DNA of 64,000 bases, taken from Ilumatobacteraceae bacterium. GTDB taxonomy: Bacteria > Actinomycetota > Acidimicrobiia > Acidimicrobiales > Ilumatobacteraceae. Under the pieces are notes generated by a model. It did not search any database and was not told the DNA's origin. It saw only the letters and a program-made list of their open reading frames with translations. The DNA is taken from NCBI GenBank assembly GCA_013213745.1, contig JABSQH010000090.1, positions 1 to 64,000 on the forward strand, in the 5' to 3' direction. Position 1 is the first letter of the stretch; the number at the start of each line of letters is the position of its first letter. Position numbers and translations under genes: made by a program. Below, piece after piece: positions 17,827 through 26,913 of this stretch.

Positions 17827-18492
17827 ATGAACCACCCCCGGACAGCACGTCCCGAGGTCACTTCGGACCAACAGCAAGCACCCGCGTCACCCCCGACCGC
17901 GAATTCGACGGTGGTGATAGTCAGACCATGGGTCGACCCGCTCGTCGACGACACCGGCTTCGATCCACGTTCGCGGTATGTCGAGACGTTCTGGCTGGGT
18001 GTCCTCGGGCCGACGGCCACCTGGCTGCTCCGACGATTCGTCGATGGCCTCGACCGTTCGCCGGACGGCTATTCGCTCGATCTCACCGCCACAGCCCGGT
18101 CGATGGGTCTCGCCTACCAGCCCGACCGACCGACGTCGCCGTTCGGTCGCGCTCTCGAACGATGCGTGATGTTCGGAGCGACGCATACGTTGTCGGATGG
18201 CTTCGCAGTCCGCCGGCGCCTCCCGCCGGTGACGGCCCGGCACTTACGGCGCCTGCCTGCGAGCGTGCGCGAGGCCCACGACACATGGCTGACCGAGGTC
18301 GTCACGCTCGACGGGCTGACCCGCGCCCACCGACTCGCCATCGCACTCCGCGAATGCGGCGATGGGTGCGACGAGGTCGAACACCACCTCGTTGCACTCG
18401 GCGTCGACCGCACCACCGCTGCCACGGTCGCCGACAACGAGCGACTCGTCGCAGCCGAGGCATCACCGGACGACGCCGAGTCCCGTGACTGA
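17827..18492 (+). CDS. conserved hypothetical protein, probably DNA- or ligand-associated actinobacterial family
   Basis: The protein from ATG 17827 has 221 residues. After a disordered 30-residue start comes VRPWVDPLVDDTGFDPRSRYVETFWLGVLGPTATWLLRRFV, then a part with GYSLDLTATARSMGLAYQ and the charged helical AVRRRLPPVTARHLRRLPASV. The central part has the flavour of a winged-helix or relay-helix domain. I recall the DPRSxYVExFWLGVLGPTATWLLR pattern in other actinobacterial hypotheticals but cannot assign a function. Longer in-frame starts to 17653 add only low-quality sequence. Confidence 0.7.
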   Translation: MNHPRTARPEVTSDQQQAPASPPTANSTVVIVRPWVDPLVDDTGFDPRSRYVETFWLGVLGPTATWLLRRFVDGLDRSPDGYSLDLTATARSMGLAYQPDRPTSPFGRALERCVMFGATHTLSDGFAVRRRLPPVTARHLRRLPASVREAHDTWLTEVVTLDGLTRAHRLAIALRECGDGCDEVEHHLVALGVDRTTAATVADNERLVAAEASPDDAESRD

Positions 18493-18581
18493 CCTCGGCT
18501 CTCCCCGGAACGAGTGCGCTGGTGAATGATGACCCCGTCGGTCAGCGCATCGACGCGTCGGCAGCGCGCATGCTCGACCAC

Positions 18582-18785
18582 ATGACACCCACCTCAGCTC
18601 AGACGCCCACTCACGAGCACCCTCCCCGAACCCGACGGGCACGCCATCTTGCGACCGCCCGCGCCGAGCGGCATCTGCGCGCGGCGCTCGGCGCCAACGC
18701 CGCGTTCTCGGCGGCGTCGGGCGCCATCGCCATCGTCGCGGCAGCAACCGTCGGCGAGTATCTCGAGACCGACGCGGCAATTGTG
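18582..18785 (+). pseudogene. truncated small membrane protein gene
   Basis: From ATG 18582 the translation has a polar start, then RAERHLRAALGANAAFSAAS followed by GAIAIVAAATVGEYLETDAAIV. This looks like the first membrane helix and loop of a multi-helix actinobacterial membrane protein. After about 18785 the character is lost and the frame runs into the 3' end of the minus-strand sulfatase gene. The remaining helices are missing. I read it as a gene truncated at the sulfatase border. Confidence 0.45.
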
Positions 18786-18795
18786 AGCGACCGCT

Positions 18796-20253
18796 CTACA
18801 GGAGCGCTTCGAGTGCAGCCGTTGCCGCCGGATGGGGATCGTCGCCGAGGTCGCGCTGCAGCCGGGCGAGTTCAGCGGCGAGCGCGCGTGCGACCTCCCG
18901 GTAGGCCGGTTGCGCAATCACGTTGTGCACTTCGGCCGGATCGGTCTCGAGATCGAACAGCTCCCACTCGGGTGGATCGGCAGGCCCGTTCGCCCCGAGT
19001 TGGTCCAGTGGGTCGTTGTAGTAGCCGATCAGTTTGTGCTGATGCGTGCGCACCCCGTAGTGCGCGGGAACCACATGAATGCCGTCACGATGCATCCAGT
19101 ATCGGTAGTACATCGACTGCCGCCACCGGTCAGGACGTTCACCGCTCAGTAGCGGCGTCAGGCTCGCACCCTGCATCGACTCGGGAACGTCCACCCCAGC
19201 GAGATCGAGCAGGGTCGGAGCGACGTCGACGTTGAGCGCCATCTCGGCAGTGACCGAGCCCGCCTCGACCAGCCGCGGGTACCGCACGAGGAACGGCATC
19301 GCCAGTGATTCCTCGTACATCATCCGTTTGTCGAACCAGCCGTGGTCGCCCAGGAAGAAGCCCTGGTCGGAGGTGTAGATGACGATCGTGTCGTCGGCCA
19401 GGTCGTTGTGGTCGAGCCAGTCGAGAATCCGACCGACGCTGTCGTCGACGGCGGCGACCACTCTCAGGTAGTCCTTGATGTACCGCTGATAGCGCCAGCG
19501 GATCTCCGCGTCCTCGGTCAACCCGGGTGGCACCTGCGCCTTCAGGTCGACGATCGGATCGAGATCCATGATCCGCATGCGCATCGCCTGCACCACATCG
19601 GCACGACCGGCATGGTCGTCGAACAGCGTCTCGGGCTCGGGGACGTCGACGTCGTCGTACATCGTGAAGTGACGCGGCGCAGGCTCCCAGCTTCGATGCG
19701 GCGCCTTGTGATGACACAACAAGGCAAAGGGACGGTCCGGGTCGCGGCGGTCGAGCCAGCGCAGCGAGTCGTCGGTGATCAGGTCGGTGACGTACCCGCC
19801 GCGCTCCACGATCGTGTGCCCGCGGCCGTCGCGGCGCGGCTGCAACATGATCGGATTGTGATAGTGACCCTGGCCGGGGAGTACCCGCCAGCGGTCGAAT
19901 CCCGTGGGGTCGTGTTCCGGTCCGTGCCCCAGGTGCCACTTCCCGAAGATCGCCGTTTGGTAGCCAGCTGACTGCAACCGTTTGGGAAAGGTGTCCAACC
20001 GATTGTCCATGTGCGTCACCAGCGTGGTCACACCGTTGACATGGTTGTAGGTCCCGGTGAGGATCGACGCCCGGCTCGGGGTGCAGATCGAATTCGTGCA
20101 GAAGCACGAATCGAAGCGCATGCCGCCGTCGGCGAGCCGATCGAGGTGTGGCGTCGCGTTGATCTGCGAGCCGTAGGCCGAGATCGCATGAGCGGCATGG
20201 TCATCGCTCATGATGAAGATGATGTTGGGGCGGCGGGCCCCGCCGCGGCTCAA
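18796..20253 (-). CDS. sulfatase (formylglycine-dependent arylsulfatase family)
   Basis: Starting at TTG 20253, the 485-residue protein shows the alkaline-phosphatase-fold sulfatase signatures. RPNIIFIMSDDHAAH supplies the metal Asp pair, CTPSRASILTG at about 57 is the C-x-P-S-R site whose Cys is oxidised to formylglycine, and GKWHLGHG and YTSDQGFFLGDHGWFDK are both typical. It hydrolyses sulfate esters after activation by a maturase not seen here. No signal peptide is visible, so it may be cytoplasmic. The TTG overlaps the TGA of pepA (TTGA), indicating translational coupling. The start is decided by this overlap and by the conserved RPNIIF, 8 residues later. Confidence 0.9.
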   Translation of the reverse strand: MSRGGARRPNIIFIMSDDHAAHAISAYGSQINATPHLDRLADGGMRFDSCFCTNSICTPSRASILTGTYNHVNGVTTLVTHMDNRLDTFPKRLQSAGYQTAIFGKWHLGHGPEHDPTGFDRWRVLPGQGHYHNPIMLQPRRDGRGHTIVERGGYVTDLITDDSLRWLDRRDPDRPFALLCHHKAPHRSWEPAPRHFTMYDDVDVPEPETLFDDHAGRADVVQAMRMRIMDLDPIVDLKAQVPPGLTEDAEIRWRYQRYIKDYLRVVAAVDDSVGRILDWLDHNDLADDTIVIYTSDQGFFLGDHGWFDKRMMYEESLAMPFLVRYPRLVEAGSVTAEMALNVDVAPTLLDLAGVDVPESMQGASLTPLLSGERPDRWRQSMYYRYWMHRDGIHVVPAHYGVRTHQHKLIGYYNDPLDQLGANGPADPPEWELFDLETDPAEVHNVIAQPAYREVARALAAELARLQRDLGDDPHPAATAALEALL

Positions 20254-21737
20254 CTGGCCGAGCTCGGCGGAGTGAAGTTCGTCGCCAACTCGATCAGGGT
20301 GCGCGTGCCGAAACCGGTGGCACCCTTGGCGTAGATGCCACGATCGGCGTCGACCTTCATCGGCCCGGCAATGTCGAGGTGGGCCCAGGGCACGTCGCCG
20401 GTGAACTCGCTGAGGAAGATCGATGCCGTGATCGCCCCTGCAAACGGTCCGCCGATGTTGCGCATGTCGGCCACGACCGAGTCGAGCATCTTGCGATACC
20501 GACCGCGTTCGAGCGGCATCTGCCACAGGGGCTCGTCGACCGCATCACCGCTCGCTTTCACTTGGTCGATGAACGACTGATTCGAGCCGAGCAGCGCAGC
20601 GACCTCTGGACCCAACGCCCCGAGGGCGGAACCGGTAAGGGTGGCGATGTCGACGATTGCGTCGGGCTCTTGTTCGACCGCCAGCGACAACCCGTCGGCG
20701 AGCACGAGGCGACCCTCGGCATCGGTGTTGTGGATCTCGACGGTCTTGCCGTTGCGCATCGTGAGCACGTCGCCGAGCTTGAGCGCACTTCCCGAGGGCA
20801 TGTTGTCGGTGCACATGAGGTAGCCGGTGACCTTGGTGCGGCCGCGTAGGGCCGGCAGCGCCGACATCGTCGAGAGCACCGCAGCTGCGCCCGACATGTC
20901 CATCTTCATCACCTGGTGCATCGCATCGCTCGGCTTCAGCGAAATACCGCCCGAGTCGTACATCACGCCCTTGCCGACGAGGATCAGATGACCGTTGGGA
21001 CGACGCGGCGAGTACGTGATCTTCACCATCCGTGGCGGCTCGGTCGAACCGCGGTTGACACCCAAGATGCCCCCACAGCCGAGTTGCTCCAGGTCGTCGG
21101 CATTAAACACTTCGACGGTCAGCCCGGTGTCGGCACCGATCGACACGGCCCGATCGGCGATGTCCTTCGCGTTCAGGTGGGTCGGCGGGATGTTGGCCAG
21201 TTCTCGCGCGAGGGCCGCAGCGGTGGCGATCACCTGGCCGCGGGCGGCACCGTCACCGACGGCCGACCGACGTTTCGGTCCCGCCACGAGCGTGAGGTCG
21301 GCGAGTCGCGAACCCGCCTTGTCGTCGTTTTTCAATCCGACGTAGCGGTAGGACGCGAGCAGCACGCCTTCGGCGACCGCCTGGCCGGCAACCGCTGCGG
21401 CGACCCCGCCGACATCGGCCAGGTTGGTGGCCAGCGCACGATGTTTCGATGCGGCCCGGGCGAAGGCTGCAGCAGCAATGCGCAGCGCCGCGGCATCGAC
21501 GTCGTCGGCATCGCCGATCCCGACTGCAACAGCCACGCCGTCGCCGTTCGGAACAGCGAGTGTCTCTCCGACCGATCCTGTGAAGCCGTTGGCGTCGAGC
21601 CCGGCACGGTTCACGCCGAGCCCGCGGGCAACCGGCCCCTTCTTGGCGACCGCGTAGCCCACTGCGCCTGCGCTGGCAGGAACGGAGGCGGCCACGGAGA
21701 CGTCGACTGCGGACACGGCATCGCTGGCGTCTGGCAT
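20250..21737 (-). CDS. pepA: leucyl aminopeptidase (M17 family)
   Basis: The 495-residue M17 aminopeptidase has the N-terminal regulatory domain and the C-terminal catalytic domain. Catalytic landmarks are LVGKGVMYDSGGISLKP, MKMDMSGAAAVLSTM, the signature NTDAEGRLVLADGLS and IATLTGSALGALG. It binds two divalent metals and releases N-terminal amino acids in the cytoplasm; some members also bind DNA. All ligands (Lys, Asp, Asp, Asp, Glu and the Arg of EGR) are in place. The sulfatase gene overlaps its stop by 4 nt. Confidence 0.95.
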   Translation of the reverse strand: MPDASDAVSAVDVSVAASVPASAGAVGYAVAKKGPVARGLGVNRAGLDANGFTGSVGETLAVPNGDGVAVAVGIGDADDVDAAALRIAAAAFARAASKHRALATNLADVGGVAAAVAGQAVAEGVLLASYRYVGLKNDDKAGSRLADLTLVAGPKRRSAVGDGAARGQVIATAAALARELANIPPTHLNAKDIADRAVSIGADTGLTVEVFNADDLEQLGCGGILGVNRGSTEPPRMVKITYSPRRPNGHLILVGKGVMYDSGGISLKPSDAMHQVMKMDMSGAAAVLSTMSALPALRGRTKVTGYLMCTDNMPSGSALKLGDVLTMRNGKTVEIHNTDAEGRLVLADGLSLAVEQEPDAIVDIATLTGSALGALGPEVAALLGSNQSFIDQVKASGDAVDEPLWQMPLERGRYRKMLDSVVADMRNIGGPFAGAITASIFLSEFTGDVPWAHLDIAGPMKVDADRGIYAKGATGFGTRTLIELATNFTPPSSAS

Positions 21738-21808
21738 GGCCGACAGTCTTACCGGATTCAGGTGTGACTAGCGCCAGCAGGGAGTCCAGAATCGGTCAGA
21801 ATGGTGCG

Positions 21809-22672
21809 ATGAGCGATACCCCCGACGAAGTGATTGCGGACGACGAGCCGAAGTCCTGGACCAGGTTCATCAAGTGGGGCGTGCTCGGCGTGGTCGTCCT
21901 CGTTGCGCTCGTGTACGGCGCGATTTTTATCTACGCCAACGTGATCAACGACTCTCCCGACGAGCTCGACGCCGACGACCTGAGCGCGGCGCTCGAGGCA
22001 ACGACGCCAACCACCTCCGCAACCGCGGAGACGACTGCTGATACCCCGTCGACCACCGAGGCGGCTACGACCACTGAGACGAGCACCGCAGCCGAGTCGA
22101 CGGCCACCACCGCAGCGTCTCCCGACACCACTGCTGCCTCTGACGAGCTGAACTACGACGGCGAGTGGGCACCCACGGCCGAGTCGGAGTTCGGATACCG
22201 CGTCGATGAGGTCCTCGCAGGCGTGAACGTCACCGCTGTCGGGCGGAGCAACGAGATCAGCGGCCTCATGACGATCGAGGGCACGCAGGTCACTGCGCTC
22301 GCTGTGGAAGTCGAGGTGGCCACGATCACGAGCGACGACTCGCGCCGCGACGGGCAGTTCGCCGGTCGAATCATGGAGACCGACCAGTTCCCGACCGCCA
22401 CGTTCGTCCTGACCGAGCCGATCGAACTCGGCACGGTCCCCGCCGGAGGGGAACAAGTGGTGACCACCGCCACCGGCGACCTCACCCTGCACGGCGTCAC
22501 GATCAGCAACACCTTCGAGGTCACCGCCGAAGGCAACGGCGAGCGCATCGGGGTGCTGGGCAACATCCCGATCCTGTTCTCCGACTACGACATCGACGAC
22601 CCGTCGTTCGGTGTGGTGTCGACCGAAGACAACGGACTCCTCGAATTCGTCCTCGTCTTCGAACGAGTCTGA
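21809..22672 (+). CDS. membrane-anchored YceI-family lipocalin-like protein
   Basis: The 287 residues start with a short cytoplasmic segment and one membrane helix (GVLGVVVLVALVYGAIFIYA, about 24-43). A Thr/Ala/Ser-rich linker of about 65 residues follows, then a YceI domain: WAPTAESEFGYRVDEVL, ISGLMTIEGTQV, SDDSRRDGQFAGRIMETDQFP, GDLTLHGVTISNTFEV. YceI domains form a long beta-barrel that binds isoprenoid or other hydrophobic molecules. The anchor and linker place it outside the membrane. ATG 21809 is chosen over 21764 because it starts directly before the anchor. Confidence 0.9.
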   Translation: MSDTPDEVIADDEPKSWTRFIKWGVLGVVVLVALVYGAIFIYANVINDSPDELDADDLSAALEATTPTTSATAETTADTPSTTEAATTTETSTAAESTATTAASPDTTAASDELNYDGEWAPTAESEFGYRVDEVLAGVNVTAVGRSNEISGLMTIEGTQVTALAVEVEVATITSDDSRRDGQFAGRIMETDQFPTATFVLTEPIELGTVPAGGEQVVTTATGDLTLHGVTISNTFEVTAEGNGERIGVLGNIPILFSDYDIDDPSFGVVSTEDNGLLEFVLVFERV

Positions 22673-22685
22673 GCCGCACGGCGTG

Positions 22686-22760
22686 AGGGGTCAGGCACCA
22701 GATGTTCTGATCGCGACCTCGGCTGACCACGAGCGATCGGACAGCTGGTGCCTGACCCCT
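22686..22760. repeat. long inverted repeat with GGGGTCAGGCACC ends
   Basis: The outer arms AGGGGTCAGGCACCAG (22686-22701) and CTGGTGCCTGACCCCT (22745-22760) are perfect 16-nt inverted repeats. Inside them TGTTCTGATCGC and GCGATCGGACA pair with small imperfections, so the whole 75 nt can fold into one hairpin of about 28 pairs. It starts 14 nt after the YceI stop. The GGGGTCAGGCACC end is, as far as I recall, a recurring motif of REP-like or small non-autonomous elements in environmental bacteria. It may also end transcription of the YceI gene. Confidence 0.75.
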
Positions 22761-22790
22761 ACTGTCGCACGACCGACGCCGGCATCGAGA

Positions 22791-22827
22791 ATATGTTGAC
22801 GCCGTTCAATAAACGGCGTCGACATAT
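22791..22827. promoter_or_regulatory. inverted repeat upstream of TetR remnant, possible operator
   Basis: ATATGTTGACGCCGT and ACGGCGTCGACATAT form a 15-bp inverted repeat with one mismatch and a 7-nt spacer (TCAATAA). It lies just ahead of the TetR-type reading frame, where autoregulators of this family usually bind. An ATG inside the repeat (22793) could be the original start of the regulator. Confidence 0.45.
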
Positions 22828-22883
22828 CTCTGCCCCGACCGTCGCTGACCGCAGTCGAGATACCTCAGACACGAAACGCGCTC

Positions 22884-23150
22884 TTGGACGTGGCGCAACG
22901 GTTGTACGAGTCCGCAGGCGTCGACGGCACGTCGTTGCGGGCGATCGTCGCGGAGTACGGCTGCAGCTCGACGATGCCGTGCAAGTACTTCGATTCGAAG
23001 GCGGATCTGATCGACGGCCTGCGCGTGCGCTCTTACGAGTGGCTCCGTGGCGTGCTCGTCGCAGCCGCAAGCGAAGCAGACCAGCCGGTCGCTGCGCTCG
23101 GCCTGCTGGCCAAGGCATACGTGCGAGCTGCGCTCGATCGGCCGCGTGGT
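22884..23150 (+). pseudogene. TetR-family regulator, truncated after the DNA-binding half
   Basis: The translation LLDVAQRLYESAGVDGTSLR, IVAEYGCSSTMPCKYFDSKADLIDGL is a TetR-type helix-turn-helix. It continues through RSYEWLRGVLVAAAS to about AALDRP (23140). Beyond that the frame becomes Arg/Gly-rich and overlaps the ABC transporter gene. There is no good start: TTG 22884 lies within the first helix, and the plausible beginning (ATG 22793) is in a different frame, separated by a one-base shift near 22880. The HTH core is recognisable but the ligand domain is gone. Confidence 0.55.
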
Positions 23151-23259
23151 CGCCGTATGCGTGTTGGTGGTGATCGTCTATCAGTCGCTGCGGGCCAAGA
23201 ACCCGATGCCACCCGTGGATGGCGAGGCTGCCCTGGACGAGCCGGTGCCCAAGGGTTGA
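23146..23259 (+). pseudogene. orphan C-terminal tail of a membrane protein
   Basis: In the frame ending at 23259, VVAVCVLVVIVYQSLRAKNP is followed by MPPVDGEAALDEPVPKG and a stop. This is a membrane helix with a charged cytoplasmic tail and GC-rich third codon positions, so it looks like genuine coding sequence. It has no own start and is joined to the broken TetR gene. It probably marks a deletion joining two former genes. No family recognised. Confidence 0.3.
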
Positions 23260-23326
23260 TCGCTGTCGACCACCGCAGGCACCGATGTGGCGTCGTCGTG
23301 CGCGCTCGACGTCGGGCGGGCGAGCG

Positions 23327-25108
23327 CTACACAGCGGGCTGGCTGCGAGCCCAGGCGTCGGCGAGCGCGGCATAGCGACCGCCCTGCGCGACGAGCTCGG
23401 TGTGTGAGCCGAGCTCGACGAGTCGGCCCCCGGCGACGACGCCGATGCGGTCGGCACGCTGCACCGTCGTGAGTCGGTGGGCGACCACGATGGTCGTGCG
23501 TTCGGCCATCAACCGCTCGAGCGCCCCTTCGACGATCATCTCAGTCCCCGGATCAAGATTGCTGGTGGCCTCGTCGAGCACGAGCACTGCGGGGTCGACG
23601 AGAGCCGCACGGGCCAGCGAGACCAGCTGGCGCTCACCGGCCGACAACCGCGAGCCGCGCTCGCGCACCTCGGTGTGGATCCCGGCGTCGAAGGCATCGA
23701 AGCGTTCGAGCGCCCCGATGGCCGCCAGGGCGGCGCGCAACTCTTCATCGGTGGCATCGGCCCGAGCGATGCGGATGTTGTCGGCAACGGTTCCGGAGAA
23801 CAGGAACCCTTCCTGGGGGACGACGACGATCCGGGCGCGTAGCGACGAGAGTGTGGCGGCGCGCAGATCGATGCCGCCAAACGAGATCGATCCTCGGGTG
23901 GGGTCGTACAGCCGGGCGATCAGCTTGGCCAACGTCGACTTCCCGGCGCCCGTCGGTCCGACCAGCGCAAGTCGCTCGCCGTCGGCGATCGTCAGCTGCA
24001 CCTCCGAGAGCACCGGCACGCTGGTTCCCGGATAGGAGAAGCCGACCTGGTCCACCGCGATGGCGCCGCTGGGCGGAAGCTCGCGGGCACCGTCCTCGAT
24101 GTCGGGTTCGGTATCGAGAATGCCGAACAGCTTGTTCAAGGACGCCGCCGACGACTGCAGCGTGTTGTACAACTGCGACAGCTGCTGCACCGGTTCGAAG
24201 AGCTGGGCGAGCAACAGCACACAGGCGATCACGGTCCCGATCTGCACATCGCCGCGCGACACCAGCCACCCACCGATGCCGACGACCAGCGCGGTTCCCC
24301 ACACGCCGCATGCTTCGACGAGCCCGAAGTACCACGTGCTGACCTTGACGCTGTGGACGTGGGAGTCGAAGAGCCCGCGATTCGATTGCGCGAAACGCTT
24401 GATCTGCTCGGGCTCGCGGGCGTACGCCTGGATCACGCGCACACCGGAGATGCCCTCCTGCATGGTCGACAGGTTCTCGCCGATCTGCTCGCGTACGTCC
24501 AGGTAGGCGGCATTCGAGTCCCTCTGGAACTTCCGCGAAGCGACAACGATGATCGGCAGCACCAGCAGGCCGACGAGTGCTAGCTGCCAGGACAGCGCGA
24601 ACAACAGCACCAGCGTGAGCACGATGAGCAGTCCCGCCGACACGAACTGCAGCAATCCCCATTGCACGAGTTCGGCCATCGACTCGATGTCGGCGGTCAT
24701 CCGGGCGACCAGGACTCCCGACTTGAAACGGTCGTAGAAGGCCAACGACTGCCGCTGGACGTGGTCGAACACCCGGGTCCGCAACACCCGAAGGAAGTTC
24801 TCCCCGGCGCGGTTGATGAACACGAACTGCTGACGCGCCGCGAGATAGCCGACCACCGCAACGATGACGTAGAAGATGACGGCGTTGCGCAGGACGCCTC
24901 GATCGCCGACGGAGATCCCGTCGTCGATGCCGTAGCCGATGATCACCGGGCCGAGCACGAGCCCGAGCGTCGACAGGAAGGTGAAACCGACCGCCGCTCC
25001 CACCGTGCGCTTGAACGGCAACGCCATGCGCACCGAACGGCGCAGCACCTTCCGGACCTCATCGCGTCCGAGTCGATCGACCTCGTCGACGCCGCCCATG
25101 CGCATCAT
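23327..25108 (-). CDS. ABC exporter half-transporter, subunit with intact Walker B and variant signature
   Basis: The 593-residue protein has an N-terminal type IV exporter membrane domain (six helices, about 30-310) and a C-terminal nucleotide-binding domain: Walker A GPTGAGKST, Walker B LVLDEATSNLD with the catalytic Glu, and H-loop VVAHRLTT. Its signature motif is LSAGERQ rather than LSGGQ. It overlaps the upstream subunit by 4 nt (ATGA). Together they form a heterodimer of the BmrC/BmrD or TM287/288 kind, exporting drugs, lipids or peptides. Substrate unknown. Confidence 0.92.
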   Translation of the reverse strand: MMRMGGVDEVDRLGRDEVRKVLRRSVRMALPFKRTVGAAVGFTFLSTLGLVLGPVIIGYGIDDGISVGDRGVLRNAVIFYVIVAVVGYLAARQQFVFINRAGENFLRVLRTRVFDHVQRQSLAFYDRFKSGVLVARMTADIESMAELVQWGLLQFVSAGLLIVLTLVLLFALSWQLALVGLLVLPIIVVASRKFQRDSNAAYLDVREQIGENLSTMQEGISGVRVIQAYAREPEQIKRFAQSNRGLFDSHVHSVKVSTWYFGLVEACGVWGTALVVGIGGWLVSRGDVQIGTVIACVLLLAQLFEPVQQLSQLYNTLQSSAASLNKLFGILDTEPDIEDGARELPPSGAIAVDQVGFSYPGTSVPVLSEVQLTIADGERLALVGPTGAGKSTLAKLIARLYDPTRGSISFGGIDLRAATLSSLRARIVVVPQEGFLFSGTVADNIRIARADATDEELRAALAAIGALERFDAFDAGIHTEVRERGSRLSAGERQLVSLARAALVDPAVLVLDEATSNLDPGTEMIVEGALERLMAERTTIVVAHRLTTVQRADRIGVVAGGRLVELGSHTELVAQGGRYAALADAWARSQPAV

Positions 25109-26913
25109 CGGCTGCCACCTACCCGCGGACGATCGCTCGGCACGCCGTTCGCTCCGTTCCGCCGCTGCGCCTCGTCGTCGAGCGCCATGGCGGCGAGCAC
25201 CTCGCGATATCGCTGATTCCCCGCCAGCAGATCGTCGTGGGTTCCCGTGGCGACCACGCGCCCACCGTCGAGTAGCACCACGGTGTCGGCCAGCGCGATC
25301 GTTCCCGGACGATGGGCGATGACGATCGTCGTCCGACCATCCATCACCGTGGCCATCGCCGCACGGATCTCGTGTTCCTTCGACGGGTCGACGGCCGACG
25401 TCGCGTCGTCGAGCACGAGCACGCGCGGATCGGCGAGGATCGCTCGGGCGATGGCGATGCGCTGGCGTTGCCCACCTGACAGCGAGTACCCCCGCTCGCC
25501 GATCATCGTGTCGTAGGCGTCCGGAAGGCCCATCACGAAGTCGTGCGCTCCTGCCAACCGGGCGGCGCGCTCAACGGCCTCGGTCGAGGCATCCGGGTGG
25601 GCGAAGGCGATGTTGGCCGCCACCGTGTCGTGGAACAGCAACGTGTCCTCGAACACGATCCCGACGGATCGCCGCACGTCGTGCAGGGTCAGATCGCGCA
25701 CGTCCTCGCCGTCGATGCGCACCACTCCGCCGTCGACGTCGTAGAAGCGCACCAGCAGTCGGGCGACGGTCGACTTCCCTGCGCCGGTCGCTCCAACCAG
25801 GGCCACCGACTGACCGGCGACGAGATCGAGGTCGAAGCCCTCGAGGACCGGCAGCGCCGGGTCGTATCCGAAGTGGACGTTCTCGAATTGCACGGCTCCA
25901 CGTGCGCCGTGCTGGGGCAGGTCGGACGGGTCGTCGGCATCGACGATCTGCGGCGTGGTGTCGAGAATCTCGTTGACGCGCTCCAGCGCAGCCGAGGCCC
26001 GCTGGGCGAATGCAATGGTCATTCCGAGCATCCGTAGTGGGGCCACGAGGAGTGCCACGAAAATGTTGAACTGGACCAGCTGACCGAGCGTCAACGCGCC
26101 GTCGATGACCTGTAACCCACCGACGCCGAGCACCGCAATCAGCCCGATCTGCGGGAGCATCTCGATGCCGGGCATGAATCGAGCGCGAATGCGTGCCGCC
26201 CGCATCGACTCCCGCCGAATGCTGTCGGCTTGCGTGCGCACCTTGTCCGACTGCACCGCCTCGGCGCCGAATCCCTTCACCACTCGCACGCCACCAACAC
26301 TCTCCTCGACCACCGTTGCCAGTTCGGCTTGCTCGGCCTGAACGGCGAGAACCGCAGGATGAATCGACTGCGAGAACCGGCGACCGGCGACGTACACGAA
26401 CGGCAATGGAGCCAACGCCAGGAGCGCCAGGAGCGGGTCGGTGACGAACAGGATGATCGCGACCACGGTGATCATGCCGAGGTTCGACATCGTGATCGGG
26501 ATCATCACGACGAACATCTGGATCTGGTTGAGATCGCTCGAGGCGCGGCTCATCAACTGACCGGTCTGTGCTCGATCGTGATACCCGACGTGCAGCGACA
26601 CGATGTGGTTGAAGAGCTTCTCGCGCAACCGGGCCTCGGTCCAGCGCGCTTCGCGGAAGGCGAAGTACCGGCGCATCGCCGTGAACGTGCCAGCGAGCAG
26701 ACCCGCCAGCGCGATGAACGCCGACCACATCCACAACCGATCACCGTCGCCGATCCCGCGGTCGATACTGAGCCGGACGAGAATCGGGACGGCGATCTTG
26801 CCGACCATCCATACGAGCCCGATGACGGTGCCGATGGCCAGGTTGCGCCGCTGATCGCGCAAGGTCTGCCGGAGGAGCGCCCACTTGCTCGTGGGCTTGA
26901 GTTGGTCGCTCAC
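25105..26913 (-). CDS. ABC exporter half-transporter, degenerate-site subunit
   Basis: The 602-residue partner has the same architecture: membrane domain about 20-330, Walker A GATGAGKST, normal signature LSGGQRQR and H-loop IAHRPGT. Its Walker B reads LVLDDATSAVD, with Asp in place of the catalytic Glu. In a heterodimer this Asp and the partner's LSAGERQ meet in the same ATP site, making that site degenerate, while the other keeps Glu and LSGGQ. GTG 26913 is favoured over 26961 because the family begins with a short basic helix before the first membrane segment. Confidence 0.92.
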   Translation of the reverse strand: MSDQLKPTSKWALLRQTLRDQRRNLAIGTVIGLVWMVGKIAVPILVRLSIDRGIGDGDRLWMWSAFIALAGLLAGTFTAMRRYFAFREARWTEARLREKLFNHIVSLHVGYHDRAQTGQLMSRASSDLNQIQMFVVMIPITMSNLGMITVVAIILFVTDPLLALLALAPLPFVYVAGRRFSQSIHPAVLAVQAEQAELATVVEESVGGVRVVKGFGAEAVQSDKVRTQADSIRRESMRAARIRARFMPGIEMLPQIGLIAVLGVGGLQVIDGALTLGQLVQFNIFVALLVAPLRMLGMTIAFAQRASAALERVNEILDTTPQIVDADDPSDLPQHGARGAVQFENVHFGYDPALPVLEGFDLDLVAGQSVALVGATGAGKSTVARLLVRFYDVDGGVVRIDGEDVRDLTLHDVRRSVGIVFEDTLLFHDTVAANIAFAHPDASTEAVERAARLAGAHDFVMGLPDAYDTMIGERGYSLSGGQRQRIAIARAILADPRVLVLDDATSAVDPSKEHEIRAAMATVMDGRTTIVIAHRPGTIALADTVVLLDGGRVVATGTHDDLLAGNQRYREVLAAMALDDEAQRRNGANGVPSDRPRVGGSR

